From contig LR746277.1 of NCBI GenBank assembly GCA_902729315.2, forward strand, positions 1,183,001 through 1,247,000: a stretch of DNA of 64,000 bases, given 5' to 3'. The notes below the pieces were generated by a model, which was not told where the DNA came from, searched no databases, and was given only the letters and a program-made list of their open reading frames with translations. The stretch comes from Spirodela intermedia (lineage: Eukaryota > Streptophyta > Magnoliopsida > Alismatales > Araceae). The translations under genes and the position numbers were made by a program. The first letter of the stretch is position 1. Every line of letters starts with the position of its first letter. Positions 21,977 through 34,277 of this stretch are shown piece by piece.

Positions 21977-24900
21977 ATGGCGTCCTTTCATCCCCCTCCG
22001 TCTCCTACCTCTAAGCCCTCTGAGCTTCTTCTAGCTGATGTTCCCCCTTCTCCAGTGGTTCCTTTGGTTCGCCACTCCATCATGGCGCAACTTACTCAAC
22101 CAGCATACATCTTCAACGGCTGTAATTATGTGTCATGGGTATCTGGCTTTGAGTTTTTCCTCAAATCTCATACTCTCCTCCATCACTTCTCGGAGGACCC
22201 ACCCGGCCTTCAGGACCCCTCATATACGACATGATCGCAACTCGAGTTGGCTGTCATCACATGGATGCTTAAGCAACGAGATCCCCACTATTATTTTCTC
22301 TTATCACCCTACCTTGACCCATCTCCCTATCATCATTGTCAATGGTCGGACCTATCTGGTCAAAGGTCATGGTGCCACCTCGGCTTCTCCCTCCCTTCAC
22401 CTTATTCAAGTTCTCTTCGTTCTTAGTTTTCTTACTAACCTTCTTTTCATTAGTGCTATTACCCATATCCTCCTTTGTATAGTCACATTATTTCCCTTTC
22501 ATTGTACTTTTCAAGATCTGCATATCGGACAGAGGATTGGTTTGGGTTGTGAAAATGGGTAGGGTGTCTACGAACTCATTTTTTATGAACTCTCATCTGG
22601 CCTTCGGACCCTCTTTGTTGCTTCTATGGCCACTTCTTCTCTTTTGTGGCATCACCGTTTAAGCTATTCTTGTTTCTCTAAATTATAAAAAAAATTACCA
22701 TGGTTTTCTCTCTCTAAGTTTATATGTGAGTATTGTTAGTTGGGCAAATATCACCGTGCTTCTTATCTTAGTCGTGATGGCATCCTGATAAGTCTTCATT
22801 ATCATGAGTTAATAATTAGTAAATAATATAGTTTTAGCCTTAACTCATGATAAATAGACTTATATTTGTGTTAAAGCATGAAAAGTGGTTTTCAGTTGAT
22901 TAACGTGAATTTTTGGGTAATTATGTGATTTTATACGATTTTTACAGTCTTAGTTTTGAGATAAATGAAGAACAAGAAATAAAAATAAAAATATTGCAAA
23001 ATGGGGGGACCCGCCGGCCAGCCGGGCCCGCAAGCGGGTCGGAAGCGCAGTCGGGGAGTAGCCGCGAGCAGGGGCTCGAGCGGCTTGCTTGGATCGATAG
23101 GGGCACGTGTGCGCCACTCCCCTTCCACGTCACCGGTGGCCAGCCGGCTGTGGGGCAAGGAGTGGTCGTACACGCGAGAGGACTTTGCCTAGAAAGCTAA
23201 CTTTACTATATATTCGCCCGAATAATCCGCGCACAACTGATGTGGGACTAAACCCGCGTCACACCTTGCTCAGGGGCGGGCGACCGCCGCGGGTTCGAAT
23301 CCTCCCAGAGTCAAAATTCATATATTTTTAACTGATTATCGCGACTTTCCTGCAGATCGCCGGTGAAGGATTAAGCAACCGGAATCGCTGGATCATCGGC
23401 GAAAATCTCGTCAACGCGATTCGCAGAGCATTGCTACTAAAATTGCTGAACGATTCGCGATAAAAGGATCGCAATCCATCGAGTAAATCATCTCCGATTG
23501 ATCGACGAACAAGCCGTCGTCGGGAAGAGGACGATCCGCCGGGAGACGAGTCGCCACCTCTTGAGAGCGTACCAGATGCGATGAAGAGCCTCCCCTTGCT
23601 GCGCGGACCTGAGGATGAAGCTCCCTGACACGCGCCCCACCTCCATCCAGCTCCTCTCCGTCGGGTGACAGCCGCCGGAGAGCCGCAAAGTCGCTGTTTT
23701 TCCGCTCCGCCGGGTGACAGCCGCCAGAGACGACTCGACGACCCACTTCATTGATCTCTAGACTTTGTGAGAAGATCTAGAGATTGCCCACGTCGTCTTT
23801 GTCCAAGGAGAGCCTTCGAGGCCGTGGACACTGCACGACGATCCTCTCGAACGCTCAGGATTCCGGTGCATCGCCGACGCATCGCCGTCGCGACGCCGGA
23901 ACTCTGGTTTCCTGCTTTCAATTTAATTTACACTTTATTTAGTGATACTTTGTGTGATTTTAATTTACCAAACTATACTTCGTTCAATTACGATTCTTCC
24001 GGCTTTTACAGATCTTAATTTGATTAATTAAATCGTCTGTAATCGCTTACGTAAGAATCGCCGGGCGGAACTCTGTTTCCGCCCGATTCGCGTTCGCCGG
24101 GCGCTGACGTCATCCTGTCGTCTGCACCCTTATTTCCTCTTTTTTTTTCGTGAATTTTAAATATATTTCCTTTTCATTTCCTAGTATAAAATTCATAGAA
24201 AATCGTATTCATTGAGAAAAACTCTGAATAATTACAAAATATTATATTACATCCCTGTGATCGACTTAGGAAATTACCGCTATTTTTGGAACTTTTATTG
24301 AATTATAATTGATATATTTATTTATAAATACTTCTAAATATCCGGAAATTCGTATTTTCTAGTTTTATAAATTTTAGATTTGCGTGATTTAATATACAAC
24401 GACTGAGTCACGTCACATCTCATCTTCTACTTCCTTTAACCTTCTCCATTGCAATGTATGAAATTTATCTCGTACTTCTTCCATTTTAAACCATCACTAT
24501 TACATTATTTTTGTTGATGATTACACTCTTGTGAGTTAGGTCTACCTCCTCCGCGACCACTTTGAGGTCATCACCGTGGTTACCCACTTCATCACCAAAG
24601 TTATCACCCAATACACGACTACACCAAAGATTCTTCGTATTGATAATGCACTTGAGTTTGTCCAAGCATCTTTTTGCACCTTTTGCGCTGATCATGACAT
24701 CCTCCACTAGACCACCTATCCTCACACTTCACAATAGAATGGTGTTACCTTACCTCCAGAATCGACTTCCCTTCGCTCCTCTTAGGAGAGCATTCCTCTC
24801 CATCGCTTAATCCCTAATTCTCCTCTTTTTTCTCTTCCTTCTCAGATCTTTAGGTGCACCGCCTTCGTCTAGGATTCATTTCCTTCTCTTTCTAAACTCA

Positions 24901-26950
24901 TCCCTTATGCTATTAAAAAGGTCTTTGTCAACTACTCTCGCATGCAAAAGGGCTATCGAGTCTACTTCCCCAATATCTATCATTATCTGATCTCGACCGA
25001 CGTCACTTTCCATGAGTCTCATTTCTTCTTCCTTATTTTGACTCCTCTTTGAGCCGCTATGTCTCCTCCACCTAGGTTCCCTCCCTTGGTGGTTCTTGCA
25101 GACCCTCCCTCTTCTCTTCCCTCCTATCAACTCTTTTTGGAGTCATTATTTGCACCCGCCTCTCTTCGGCCTGTCTCCCATGATTTCTTCTGCTCTAGAT
25201 GCAGTATCCTCCTCTTCCTCTCCTACGATCCCTTCCATGCCTTTGGTCACTGCTCCACTTGATGACCTTCATCTCCCTATTACCCTCCAAAAGGTACACA
25301 CGTTTGCACCCACCATCTCATCTCCCAATTTATTTCCTATGACCACATTTCACAGTCGTATGACCACAATCTCATCTCCTCTTTTTGTGTCTTTGCCCTC
25401 TCATGGCCACCTAGTCACTTCCACAGTCGTATGTTGAGGATGCACAATAACTTGTGTGGAAGGTGGCCATAGATTTAGAGGTAGCTGCATTGGTCGCTCA
25501 GGAGACTTGGGATTTGATTTCACACTCGACTGATACCAATATTGTGACATGCAAGTGGGCATTTACCATCAATTATTACTCAGATGGCTCCATTGCTCAT
25601 CACAAAGTTCGTCTGATTGCTTAGGGCTTCATGTAGGCATATAGGATCGACTACACTAAGATGTTCTCTCCTATCGTCTACCTCAACTCTATCCGCGTGC
25701 ACCTCTCTCTTGCCGTCAATCAGGTATGGTATCTCCATCAATTAGATGTTTCTAATGTCTTTCTCTACAATGACCTCACATAGCATGTCTTCATGGAGCA
25801 ACCTCCTGAGTATGTTGTTCATGGGGAGTCACCAAAGGTGTGTCTCTTGCTGCGTGTCATTTATGTGCTCAAGCATATAGTCCACACACTTGGTTTGTCA
25901 AGTTTAGTTGTTTTGCTCACCACCTTTGGCTTCACCTTCTGCACTACATACCTAATCATGCTCACGAAGAAAATAGAGGGCGGCCTTATCATCCTTACAG
26001 TCTATGTTAATGATATTCTTGTGACTAGAAGTGATGAGGTGACGTCTCTACTATCAAAACTTACTTGCAACAATGCCTCAATATTCGTGACTTGAGGACT
26101 CCACGATATTTCCTTGGGATTAAGTTTGCATATCAAGACGGGAAGCTCATCCTCACTCAATGGAAGTATGTTGTCAACATGCTTCAAGAGATAGGCCTTC
26201 TTAGGTGCAAGTCGAAGACTTTGCCTATTGAAGCTCGCCCATAATTCTAGGATACTTCATCTCCCTTACTTGAGGATGTTAACCAATATTGGCGATTGTT
26301 GGACAAGTTGATATATCTCACCGTCACTTGTCCTGACGTTGTATACACGATTAGTGTCTTGAGCTAGCTCATGCAGGAGCCTCGACGAATTCATTGGGAA
26401 GGAGCTCTACGAGTCTTCACATACATCAAGTGATCGTTAGGGAAAGGGCTCATCTATCGATGACACGATCATCTCTACATTGTAGCCTACTCTAACGCCA
26501 AGTATACAGATGACAAAGGCTACCAAAAGTCTACTACAAGTTATTGCACATACGTCAGGGGTAACCTAGTCAACTGGCAGTCCTAGAAATAGAGGGTGAT
26601 GTCCTGCTTCAATGTGGAATCTAAGTATCAAGTCATGGTTGGACAACGTAGAAAATGATATGGCTTTGATCACTTCTCGACAATCTCGGCATTACTTCTC
26701 CCTCTCCAATACTCATGTATTGTGACAATCAAGTCGCTATCTTCATTGCTGGCAATCTCACTTTTCATGAGCATACAAAACACATTGAGATAGATTGTCA
26801 CTACATTCAAGATAAGATTATGTCTAGACTTATCTTTACTCTTCATGTGACATCATCTCATCAGTTTACAGATGTCTTCACGGAGAGTCTTGTCGGCATC
26901 TCTTACGACACCACGTATACCAAGTTGGACATGTTAACTTATAGGCTTCA
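21977..26950 (+). pseudogene. Decayed copia gag-pol of the second element
   Basis: In order on the plus strand: gag at 21977-22400 (NYVSWVSGFEFFLKSHTLLH, then ELAVITWML after a stop); a gag-pre-integrase zinc region at 22540-22785 (LLWHHRL-like, then CESCQLGKYHRAS), split by the LTR at 22786-24415; integrase at 24500-24740 (IIFVDDYT, LRDHFEVITVVTHFI, PKILRIDNALEFVQ, YPHTSQ-NGV); reverse transcriptase at 25450-26100 (CKWAFTINY, FSPIVYLNSIRVHLSLA, LDVSNVFLYNDL, VYVNDILVTRSDE); and RNase H at 26100-26940 (PRYFLGIKFA, KLIYLTVTCPDVVY, YSNAKYTDD, ESKYQVMV). Many stops and frameshifts are present. The catalytic YVDD box has become YVND. Confidence 0.88.
22786..24415 (+). mobile_element. Solo gypsy-family LTR, inverted
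   Basis: A 1630-bp unit in the opposite orientation to its relatives: it starts tgataagtct and ends agtcacgtca. The flanks CATCC (22781-22785) and CATCT (24416-24420) are a target duplication with one change. It interrupts the second copia element between the gag-pre-integrase region and integrase. It has an exact B box GGTTCGAATCC at 23292-23302 and, on the minus strand, a USE (23248-23238, one change) 25 bp before TATATAG (23212-23206). Confidence 0.88.
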
Positions 26951-27109
26951 ACTTAAGGGAGAGTGTTCGATAGTAGTATCGGACTCTCAACCCATTATGA
27001 CCCATTATTTATCTCTCTCTCATCTCTTCTCTCTCCTATATAAGAGTTATGTATTCTATCTTTTGAGATTACATGAACTCCAGGGTTTTCCTCTTTTGTC
27101 AATAGGTAA

Positions 27110-28599
27110 TAAATCTCTACTTGCAGTAATAACCTTCCAATTATTGATACATACCTCATATGTTATAAATAGTGATGTATATAGTGTCATATGATTAGTA
27201 GGTCCAAAATCAATGATCTAAGACACTTTTTGGGGTGAAGGTGATGCCAATGATGATGTATTTAGGTATAATGGAAAACATTTAGGAAAATACTTACTAG
27301 CATGTGTGAGGGAAGTGGAACTGATTATGCTCATCAACTATTTGATTTCTTCTCTAAGTTTTCTAATCTACAAAGGTTGAGAGAAAGTAGTTCCGTCTTG
27401 ACTAACTCCTCCTTGTATCATGGGCTCAACACCATCTTCATTTTGAGCATTAGCCAAATGCAATTTATCATAATATAGTGGTTTGTCACCCTTTTTTTAA
27501 ATCCAAAGGTATCTTTATTCTTGAGAGCTCTAAATACCATATCTTTTGTCTTTAAATCATTCCTCAAATTTCTAGTTTTTTCTTTTTGTCTAGCTAATGT
27601 AATTGCCTCTTCAATATTTGGTACTACTTCTCGAGCAAGGATTTGATTTACTATAGTCTCATAGTCTAAATTTAGCCCCATCAGAAACTTATACAACCTG
27701 TCTTTCATGATATAATTTCTTTCTTGAATATCACGGTTCTTGATTGGTCTATAATGGTCAATTTCTCTCTAGATGGACACCAATTTACAAGCATATTCTA
27801 GAATCGTCAATGTTCCCTATACCAAAGTTAGATATGTCTATACTAATCTATAAATTTGGGATTTATCATGTTTAGTAGAGTGAACACAACAAACTTTGTC
27901 TCATAATTCCTTCATAGATTTCAGAAAAAGGAATCTATCACTCATCTTTAGTGAAATATTGTCCAGCATCCAATATTGAATCAGTGCTTCTTCTTCTTTC
28001 TACCAAAAATATCCTGGGTTGTAAATACTTTGCGAGGATTGTGTTAAGTAATGATCCAGATTCTTTCCATGTAGAATAAGTTCCACATACAATGTCCATT
28101 GGAACAAATTGATTCCATCAAATCAAAATCTCTTAACAATTTTAAGCAGGTATTAACATACCTTAATTACTTCAAATGAATGTCTTGGGCTAGAGGAGGA
28201 AGATTCACTAACCTTTGTCTCCATGTTTTGCAGTTGTGACCAAATAGCCGAAAAAATCTCAAATAGAGATTCCTTGATGTGGTATGAATAACAATTATGG
28301 TCAAGAAATTGAGGATGATAGCCACCATCAAGAAATGGCAATGATGTATTTGTAGACGTCCACCACCATCAAGAAATGGCGATGGTGTATTCGTAGACAT
28401 CTGCCACAATCAACTAACGATGATGTAGTGACTCTCCAAGGAATCCACTAGTCTACTTACGACCAAGAAACCTCATGATTTTAGGTACCATAGATAGGAA
28501 GAAGATCACTAGGTGACACTACCTATAGTGTAGAGTCGTCGTCGCCACCAAGGTTGGTTGATCTTCCATCGGCGATCTTCATGTAGGATCAAAGACAAA
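27110..28599 (-). pseudogene. Outer copia gag remnant
   Basis: On the minus strand the frame 27708-27418 reads MKDRLYKFLMGLNLDYETIVNQIL and REVVPNIEEAITLARQKE, the UBN2-type gag block of copia elements. Upstream, interrupted by stops, are ALIQYWMLDNIS, CCVHSTKHDKSQIYRL and LTILEYACKLVSI-REIDHYRP, also gag-like in order. Nearest the primer binding site is a leader (28200-28590) with a short direct repeat, ccatcaagaaatggc at about 28323 and 28366. Confidence 0.82.
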
Positions 28600-28611
28600 G
28601 CTCTGATACCA

Positions 28612-28824
28612 TGTTATGAGATACAACAGAAGTAGGAAAAAGGAAAAACTCACTTAGCCCTTCTCAAGGCAGTACGCCAATATTTATATTGGCATCTAAT
28701 AAACCTTTTCGATATTATGGAAAGGTCTAATAATGGAAACACAAAAAAGGGAAGCACATATAATAAGAGGACAAAAAGAAAAATAGAAGGAAAGCCTAAT
28801 ATAGAAGACTTGTTATACTTAATA
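28612..28824 (-). repeat. 5' LTR of the outer copia element
   Basis: This is 213 bp and starts and ends at the same points as the 3' LTR at 8486-8698. Its inner edge abuts the tRNA-Met primer binding site (28600-28611). The two LTRs differ at many positions and by small indels, so the insertion is old. Confidence 0.88.
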
Positions 28825-28829
28825 GAGCC

Positions 28830-30712
28830 TTTGCCGATAGACCAGGGTGGGTATTTAATTCTCATAAATAATATTATTTTCATGATTATTTGTTTCATAA
28901 TGGCTTTACTATTGATTTGCAAAAAAGTTATTGGGTCAAAACCTATGATTGAATCTGAATTAAGGAAAGTTTTTTAAAAGAGTTAATGTCTTTGGACTGA
29001 GATATTTCATGTACCTTGGATTTTCTTATATCTTTTATAAGCATTTAATTGAATAATCTTAATAGATAACACAACATCTCTTATTCATGATTAGGTTTTA
29101 TCTTTTCACTATAATTGGGGTGATTAATGCAACACTTTGCTTGAATTAATGTGGTTCAATTTGAAAAGAAATTGTCAAATCTTTTTCGTTAACTATTAAA
29201 GCCTTTTCACAATATAATATAGAAATATTCCATGAATTCAGTGCCAATTTTATGTCATGTCCTACATAACTTCATGAGTAAAAAATGGAAAAACAAAGCT
29301 TTTTGCTCTTCTTGGTATAAAATAATTTTTCCTTGTTTTTAAAAATAATGATTTGATAGAATTCTTCCATTAAAAGCAAGAAGTTGTTTTAGATGAACTT
29401 CATCTACATGTCACTGATATCAAACTATAATCTTCAATGTTGATTTCTAAACATAGAAATCTTAGAAGAATACGTCTTATTTGTGGACCATGGAAATTCT
29501 TCTATGCATGATAACGTCCTCATGGCTCAAAACTATAAAGCTAGCCGTTAAAGTGGACATAGGTGACTCCTGCATCTTGTCCAAGAGCTTGTCCCTATAG
29601 ACCACATCACCATGTTGTCATTTTCCTCTAGTGTAGTCCTTACTTGGGCTGGGAGAAATCATATTATTCAACATAAAATTTATGATAAACACATATTTTA
29701 ATGATGTAGGAGTTCAAATTCATGATTATATCCTGAGAGGAAAATTTATATGCATATATTATTTTGGAGTAGCTCATGTGACAACCACGAATAGTATTCT
29801 AGATTGATTTGGCCCACTCATTTACAAGGATTAATTAACTGAACTATTGGGTCAACATAGTAAAGCTCATAAAAGAAGTCACCACGAAAACATGCTATGA
29901 AATGCACTAGTCTTTTCTAAGTTTCTCGTTGTCTTCTTTCTAGCCACGATTCTTGAAAGCTGCGCAACCATGAAAAATCTAATTGGTTGTCACGTACTTG
30001 GTGGAGCTATCCTTAATTCTTTTGCTTGAGAAAGGCATTTCAAGAACGACATTGGTGAAGTTAGACTCGTGAATATCATTCACATAAAAGCCTCTATGAA
30101 TTACAATTTGAAGGATCCAACATTAAGACTCTAAGTAATTAACATCTGACCTCTTCTTGACCATCCTATCATGAAGCTTGATCAAAACTATCCTAAGATC
30201 TCATTTCAACAATGCTCATACAGACTACAAAATTTAATAACATTGGTAAAGAGAATGGATTATCTTGAATTGGAGTATCCATCTTGTGACTAGTATTAAT
30301 GAAGCTCTCTTGGTTACGTCAATCGTACTCTTTTACTATAAGCAGCCTAGCCAGCATATGACTCCTCTTGTCTAAGGTATTTATGTTGCCCCCCTCATTC
30401 TTATGAAGGACCTAGATAGGATTAGCACAAATGGGTACAAATTCTATCTAGAAACTTCAATGTGGATTAATCGAGTCTACGCCATGTGCTTTGACTATTC
30501 GTTCATTGTCAGTTTTTGAATTCCTCTATGATATTTTTAGATATAGAGACCTTGAGCATCCAACTATGACAAGCTGATTTGACAACCAATATTTACTAGG
30601 GTTAGCATGTGTAGCCCAAGAAAAAAGGTTGCATGATAACAAATTATATCAAATATGATATTATCGAGTCGAATGTGGCCACTTAGGAATCAAGTTAGGA
30701 ATATAGTGGTAC
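28830..30712. other. Unassigned intergenic stretch
   Basis: At 28926-28988 there is a diverged copy of the BAHD upstream block seen at 7265-7328 (both end aaagttttttaaaagagttaat). This shows that the outer copia inserted into sequence related to the BAHD cluster. The rest holds no protein domain, LTR end or RNA gene that I recognise. Confidence 0.5.
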
Positions 30713-32442
30713 TGATGTGACTTAGTCGTTGTATAATAATCACATAAATTAAAATTTATAAAACTACAAAATACTAATTTTTGGATATTTAGAAGTATTT
30801 CTGAATAAATATATCAGTTATAATTCAATAAAAGTTCTAAAAATAGTAGAAAATTTTTAGATCTATCACAAGGATGTAATATAATATTAGGTAATTTTTC
30901 AAAAATATTCTCAAAGAATAAGACTTTTTATGAATTTTAGATTAAAAAATGAAAATAAAATATATTTAAAATTCACAAAAAAGGGAAATAAGGGTGCATA
31001 TATCAAGATGACATCAGTGCTCGATGAACACAAATCTAGTGACAACAAAGTTTCACTCGGTGAATCTTACATAAATGATTACAGATGATTTAATTCGTCA
31101 AATTAAGATCTATAAAAATTAGAAGAATTATAATTAAATAAAAAGTAGTTAAGAAAATTTAAATCACACAAATTATCTCTAAATGAAGTGCAAATTAAGT
31201 TGAAAGTAAGAAAAAAAAAGATCCAGCGTCATGGTAGTGATGTGTTGACGATGCACCACAATTATGAGCATTTGAGAGGATTGTTGTGTCCATGGCCTCA
31301 AAAGCTCTCCTTAGATAAAGACGACGTGGGCAATCTCTAGATTTTCTTGTAAAGTCTAAAGATCAATGAAACGAGTCATCTCTGATAGTTGTTACCCGAC
31401 AGAATGGAAAAACGACGACTTTGCAACTCTCCAATAACTATCACGTGATGGAGATGAGCTAGATGGAGGTGGCGTATATGTTAGGGAGCTTCATCCTCAA
31501 GTCATCACAGTAAGAGGAGGCTCTTCATCACATCCGGTACACTCTCAAGAGGTGGCAACTCATCTACTGACAAATCGTCCTCTTCCCGATGACGACTTGT
31601 TCGTCGATCAATTGAAAATAATTTACTCGATAGATTCACGATCTTTTTATCACGAATCGTTCTACAATTTTGATAACAATGCTTCACGAATCACGTTGAC
31701 GAGATTTTTGCTGATGATTGAGTAATTCTAACAGCTTAATCCTTCACCGGCAATCTACAAAAAAGTCACAATTTAATCAGATAAAAATACGAGTTTTGTC
31801 TCTAGTGGAATTCAAACTCGTGCTGGTCACCCACCTACATGAGAGAGATTGAAATAAGTACTATAATACCCTTATAAAGTGATCTCATCATAGTATAATT
31901 CTATTATAACTAAGTGGTATTTTTGGTATTAAAATAAACAAAATCATCCCAGAGAAGGTGTGACATGGGTTTAATCCTACATCGATTGTACATCAAAGTT
32001 TTAAATGAATATATAGTAATATCAGATTTAGAAGTAATGAGTCCCTTTCTCATATGTACTACCACTCTTTGCCTCACAACTACTTGACCACTAATGACGT
32101 GGAAGGAGAGTGGTGCACACATGTCCCCATCAGTCCACAGTTGCTTGAGCCTCTACTCTCGACTCTGCCTCGACTGTGCTTTCAACCCGCTTGTGGGCTC
32201 GGCTAGCCGATAGGTTCCCCCCTTTTTCAATCTTTTTATTTTATTTTTATTCATTTATCTCAAAAATAGGGTTATAAAAATTATATAATTTTTCATAAAA
32301 TTATATAATTAACCAAAAATCACATTAATCAATTGAAAACTATTTTTCATAATTTAACATAAATATAAGTCTATTTATCATGAGTTAAGGCTAAAATTAT
32401 ATTATTTATTAATTATTAGCTCATGATAATGAAGACTTATCA
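30713..32442 (-). mobile_element. Solo gypsy-family LTR, older copy
   Basis: A 1730-bp member of the same LTR family (ends tgatgtgact and gacttatca). Flanking 5-mers are GGTAC (30708-30712) and AGTAC (32443-32447), differing at one base. It is AT-richer and more decayed than the copies at 15-25 kb. A diverged USE (ATCCTACATCG, 31974-31984) still lies exactly 25 bp before TATATAG (32010-32016). Confidence 0.82.
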
Positions 32443-33052
32443 AGTACTCTTTTTATGATATAAGTAGTTTCAAGAAAGGTCAACTTCTCATGAATGATTT
32501 AAGTGACTAATAGGAGAGATGGAAAATTTATAATGGTTCAACTCCTCAAGCTTACTTCATAGTCTATATGTATCTTTTATAGGTCCCACTCTCAAAAATC
32601 CCTTTAGTTTTTCTCTCAATATTTGTTCTATTTGTAAATCTTGAAAATTTTAAGTCATAAGAAAATTATGTAAAAGATTGAGGGTGTTTTGCAAAATTGT
32701 GTATGGTTCCTCCCTATATGATGAGGGTTAGAGGTGAATGAATCTTGAGGTGATTTTTACCATTCTCCCCTTTGTCCTTCATGACGAGGGTTTTTCTCCA
32801 TTTCTGATATCATATTAGAGTGGTTTTATTCCCTTAGGATTTCATCAGCTATGTCCGACATCTATTATTTGGGGGAGCACCGCTGCACCATCAGAGTTTG
32901 GTAGTATTTGACGTCTCCTATCTTTTGTTATCGCCTCTATTTAGTGTAGGTTCTACTTAATGTTTCTTGTCTAGGGGAGCGTTGATGCCAACATAATTTG
33001 CATCTAGAGACATATAGGTTACAGGTTAAGGTTTCAAACCCCTCTTTGTCCA

Positions 33053-33205
33053 ATGAGGCCTTCCACCTTTGTTGAGTACCTTTTCGACAAGGCCTTCAAT
33101 CTCTGCCAAAATTCTTTTCGGCGAGGCATTCCACCTCTAAGTACCTTTCTAGTGAATCATTTTGCCTCTATCGAGTACCTTTCTAACAAGGCATTCTATA
33201 ATTGC
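33053..33205 (+). repeat. Short tandem array in the non-autonomous element
   Basis: About four to five degenerate units of roughly 34 bp sharing ttccacctct, gagtaccttt and aacaaggc. It lies inside the 1.4-kb interior of the element at 32639-36322. No function is evident. Confidence 0.6.
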
Positions 33206-34277
33206 CATTAGAGGCATGTTATCTTTCCACCATTTATAGGCATGATATCTTGCCATTTTGGGTAGGTTTTCTTTCCACCAATCAGAGTGATTCTACTTTC
33301 ATCGGTCCTCTAGTTAAGGACGAGTCTATTATGATGTCCTCTTCTAGTGAGGTCCTCTATCAGTGAGATAATTCTACAATGAGAGAGTATTGATCTTGCT
33401 TTGTCTCATTTCTTCAATTGTGATCTTCATCTATCATTTGACAATATATCTGAGTTTATCAATAGCAAGTTTGTCAACAACATCATCAAGTTCATTGGCA
33501 TCATTTTATGTCTACGTGAAGCTTTTTATCTAGACGTTGAAATATCTAGGTCCATTATTGTTGTTTCCATCTTCATCAACATTCTTGAGAGTTGTAAAAT
33601 CAGCCTCTTGTCTTAGTCTAATATTGTACTTCATCCTCCTCAGTCCGTTTTTCTCTATTTCTACATTAGTCTTATGTCTTCTGTAGTTCGACAACCAAAG
33701 TTTTCTAGTTCATGTTGCCTGGTGTAGTCTACTCGCCTCTACCTTAATTGGAATGGCCTACACCATCCAATTTGTCCATGAGTTCATTCATCTCAATCTC
33801 AATCGATCCATGGGAGGATTGCTGCCCCTGCACCTCTCTTGAGAGCTAAGTCCCATCATCACATCAATCATCATAGCTGAGAGCCTTTGGATCAGATCTT
33901 GGCACTATGTAGATCTCTGAGTAGTGGGATACTCTCCGTTTTCTTGGTGCCACCTCGTCAACTACCTCATGACTTCAAGGGAACTTCTAGAGCCCTGAGA
34001 CATAGCAAGCATCATGATCAAGTCACATGTGTTTGGTGCTATCATATTTAAGGTGAGCAATCATTGGGACATGACATGCATCAAAGGAGCCAAAGGTGTC
34101 GGCGAATTCACAACCTTAGTAGTGATCATCTTTGACTACCATCAAAGGAAGAGTTGCTACCACAATAAGATTTTCATTATCACCAACTTAGTCAAGATGA
34201 ACTTTTCTAACGTTTGTCTTGACGGAGAGTTGCAAATTTTAGGTCATAAGAAAATTATGTAAAAGACTAAGGGCGTT

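Larger units (their letters stand above)
19344..27104 (+). mobile_element. Second Ty1/copia element, nested, plus strand
   Basis: The 5' LTR is 19344-19488 (145 bp) and the 3' LTR 26964-27104 (141 bp); both contain tatctctctct, ctcctatata and gtattctatcttttgaga. The flanks GATAA (19339-19343) and GGTAA (27105-27109) are a target duplication with one change. The primer binding site TGGTATCACAAC abuts the 5' LTR and a purine tract (acttaagggagag) abuts the 3' LTR. Two solo gypsy LTRs (20240-21877, 22786-24415) interrupt it. Without them it is about 4.5 kb. It sits inside the outer minus-strand copia. Confidence 0.88.
8486..28824 (-). mobile_element. Outer Ty1/copia retrotransposon, hosting nested insertions
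   Basis: A minus-strand copia element with two 213-bp LTRs (8486-8698 and 28612-28824). A near-perfect target duplication flanks it (GGGCC at 8481-8485, GAGCC at 28825-28829). The primer binding site TGGTATCAGAGC (28611-28600) abuts the 5' LTR and is complementary to initiator tRNA-Met. A polypurine tract GCTTGAGGGGGAG (8711-8699) abuts the 3' LTR. Order on the minus strand is gag (about 28200-27400), integrase (about 18960-18500), reverse transcriptase and RNase H (17900-17154, then 9694-8720). Two later elements interrupt it, at 9700-17148 and 19344-27104. Without them it would be about 5.1 kb, normal for copia. All frames carry stops, so it is dead. Confidence 0.9.

Noticed and set aside
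23180-23310. Complete tRNA gene in the LTR
   Set aside because: The B box is exact, but the T stem is imperfect, the A box is weak and too close, and no acceptor or anticodon stem can be drawn.
33053-33205. CRISPR-like array
   Set aside because: The units are degenerate and contiguous with no unique spacers, and this is plant nuclear DNA. It is an ordinary minisatellite.
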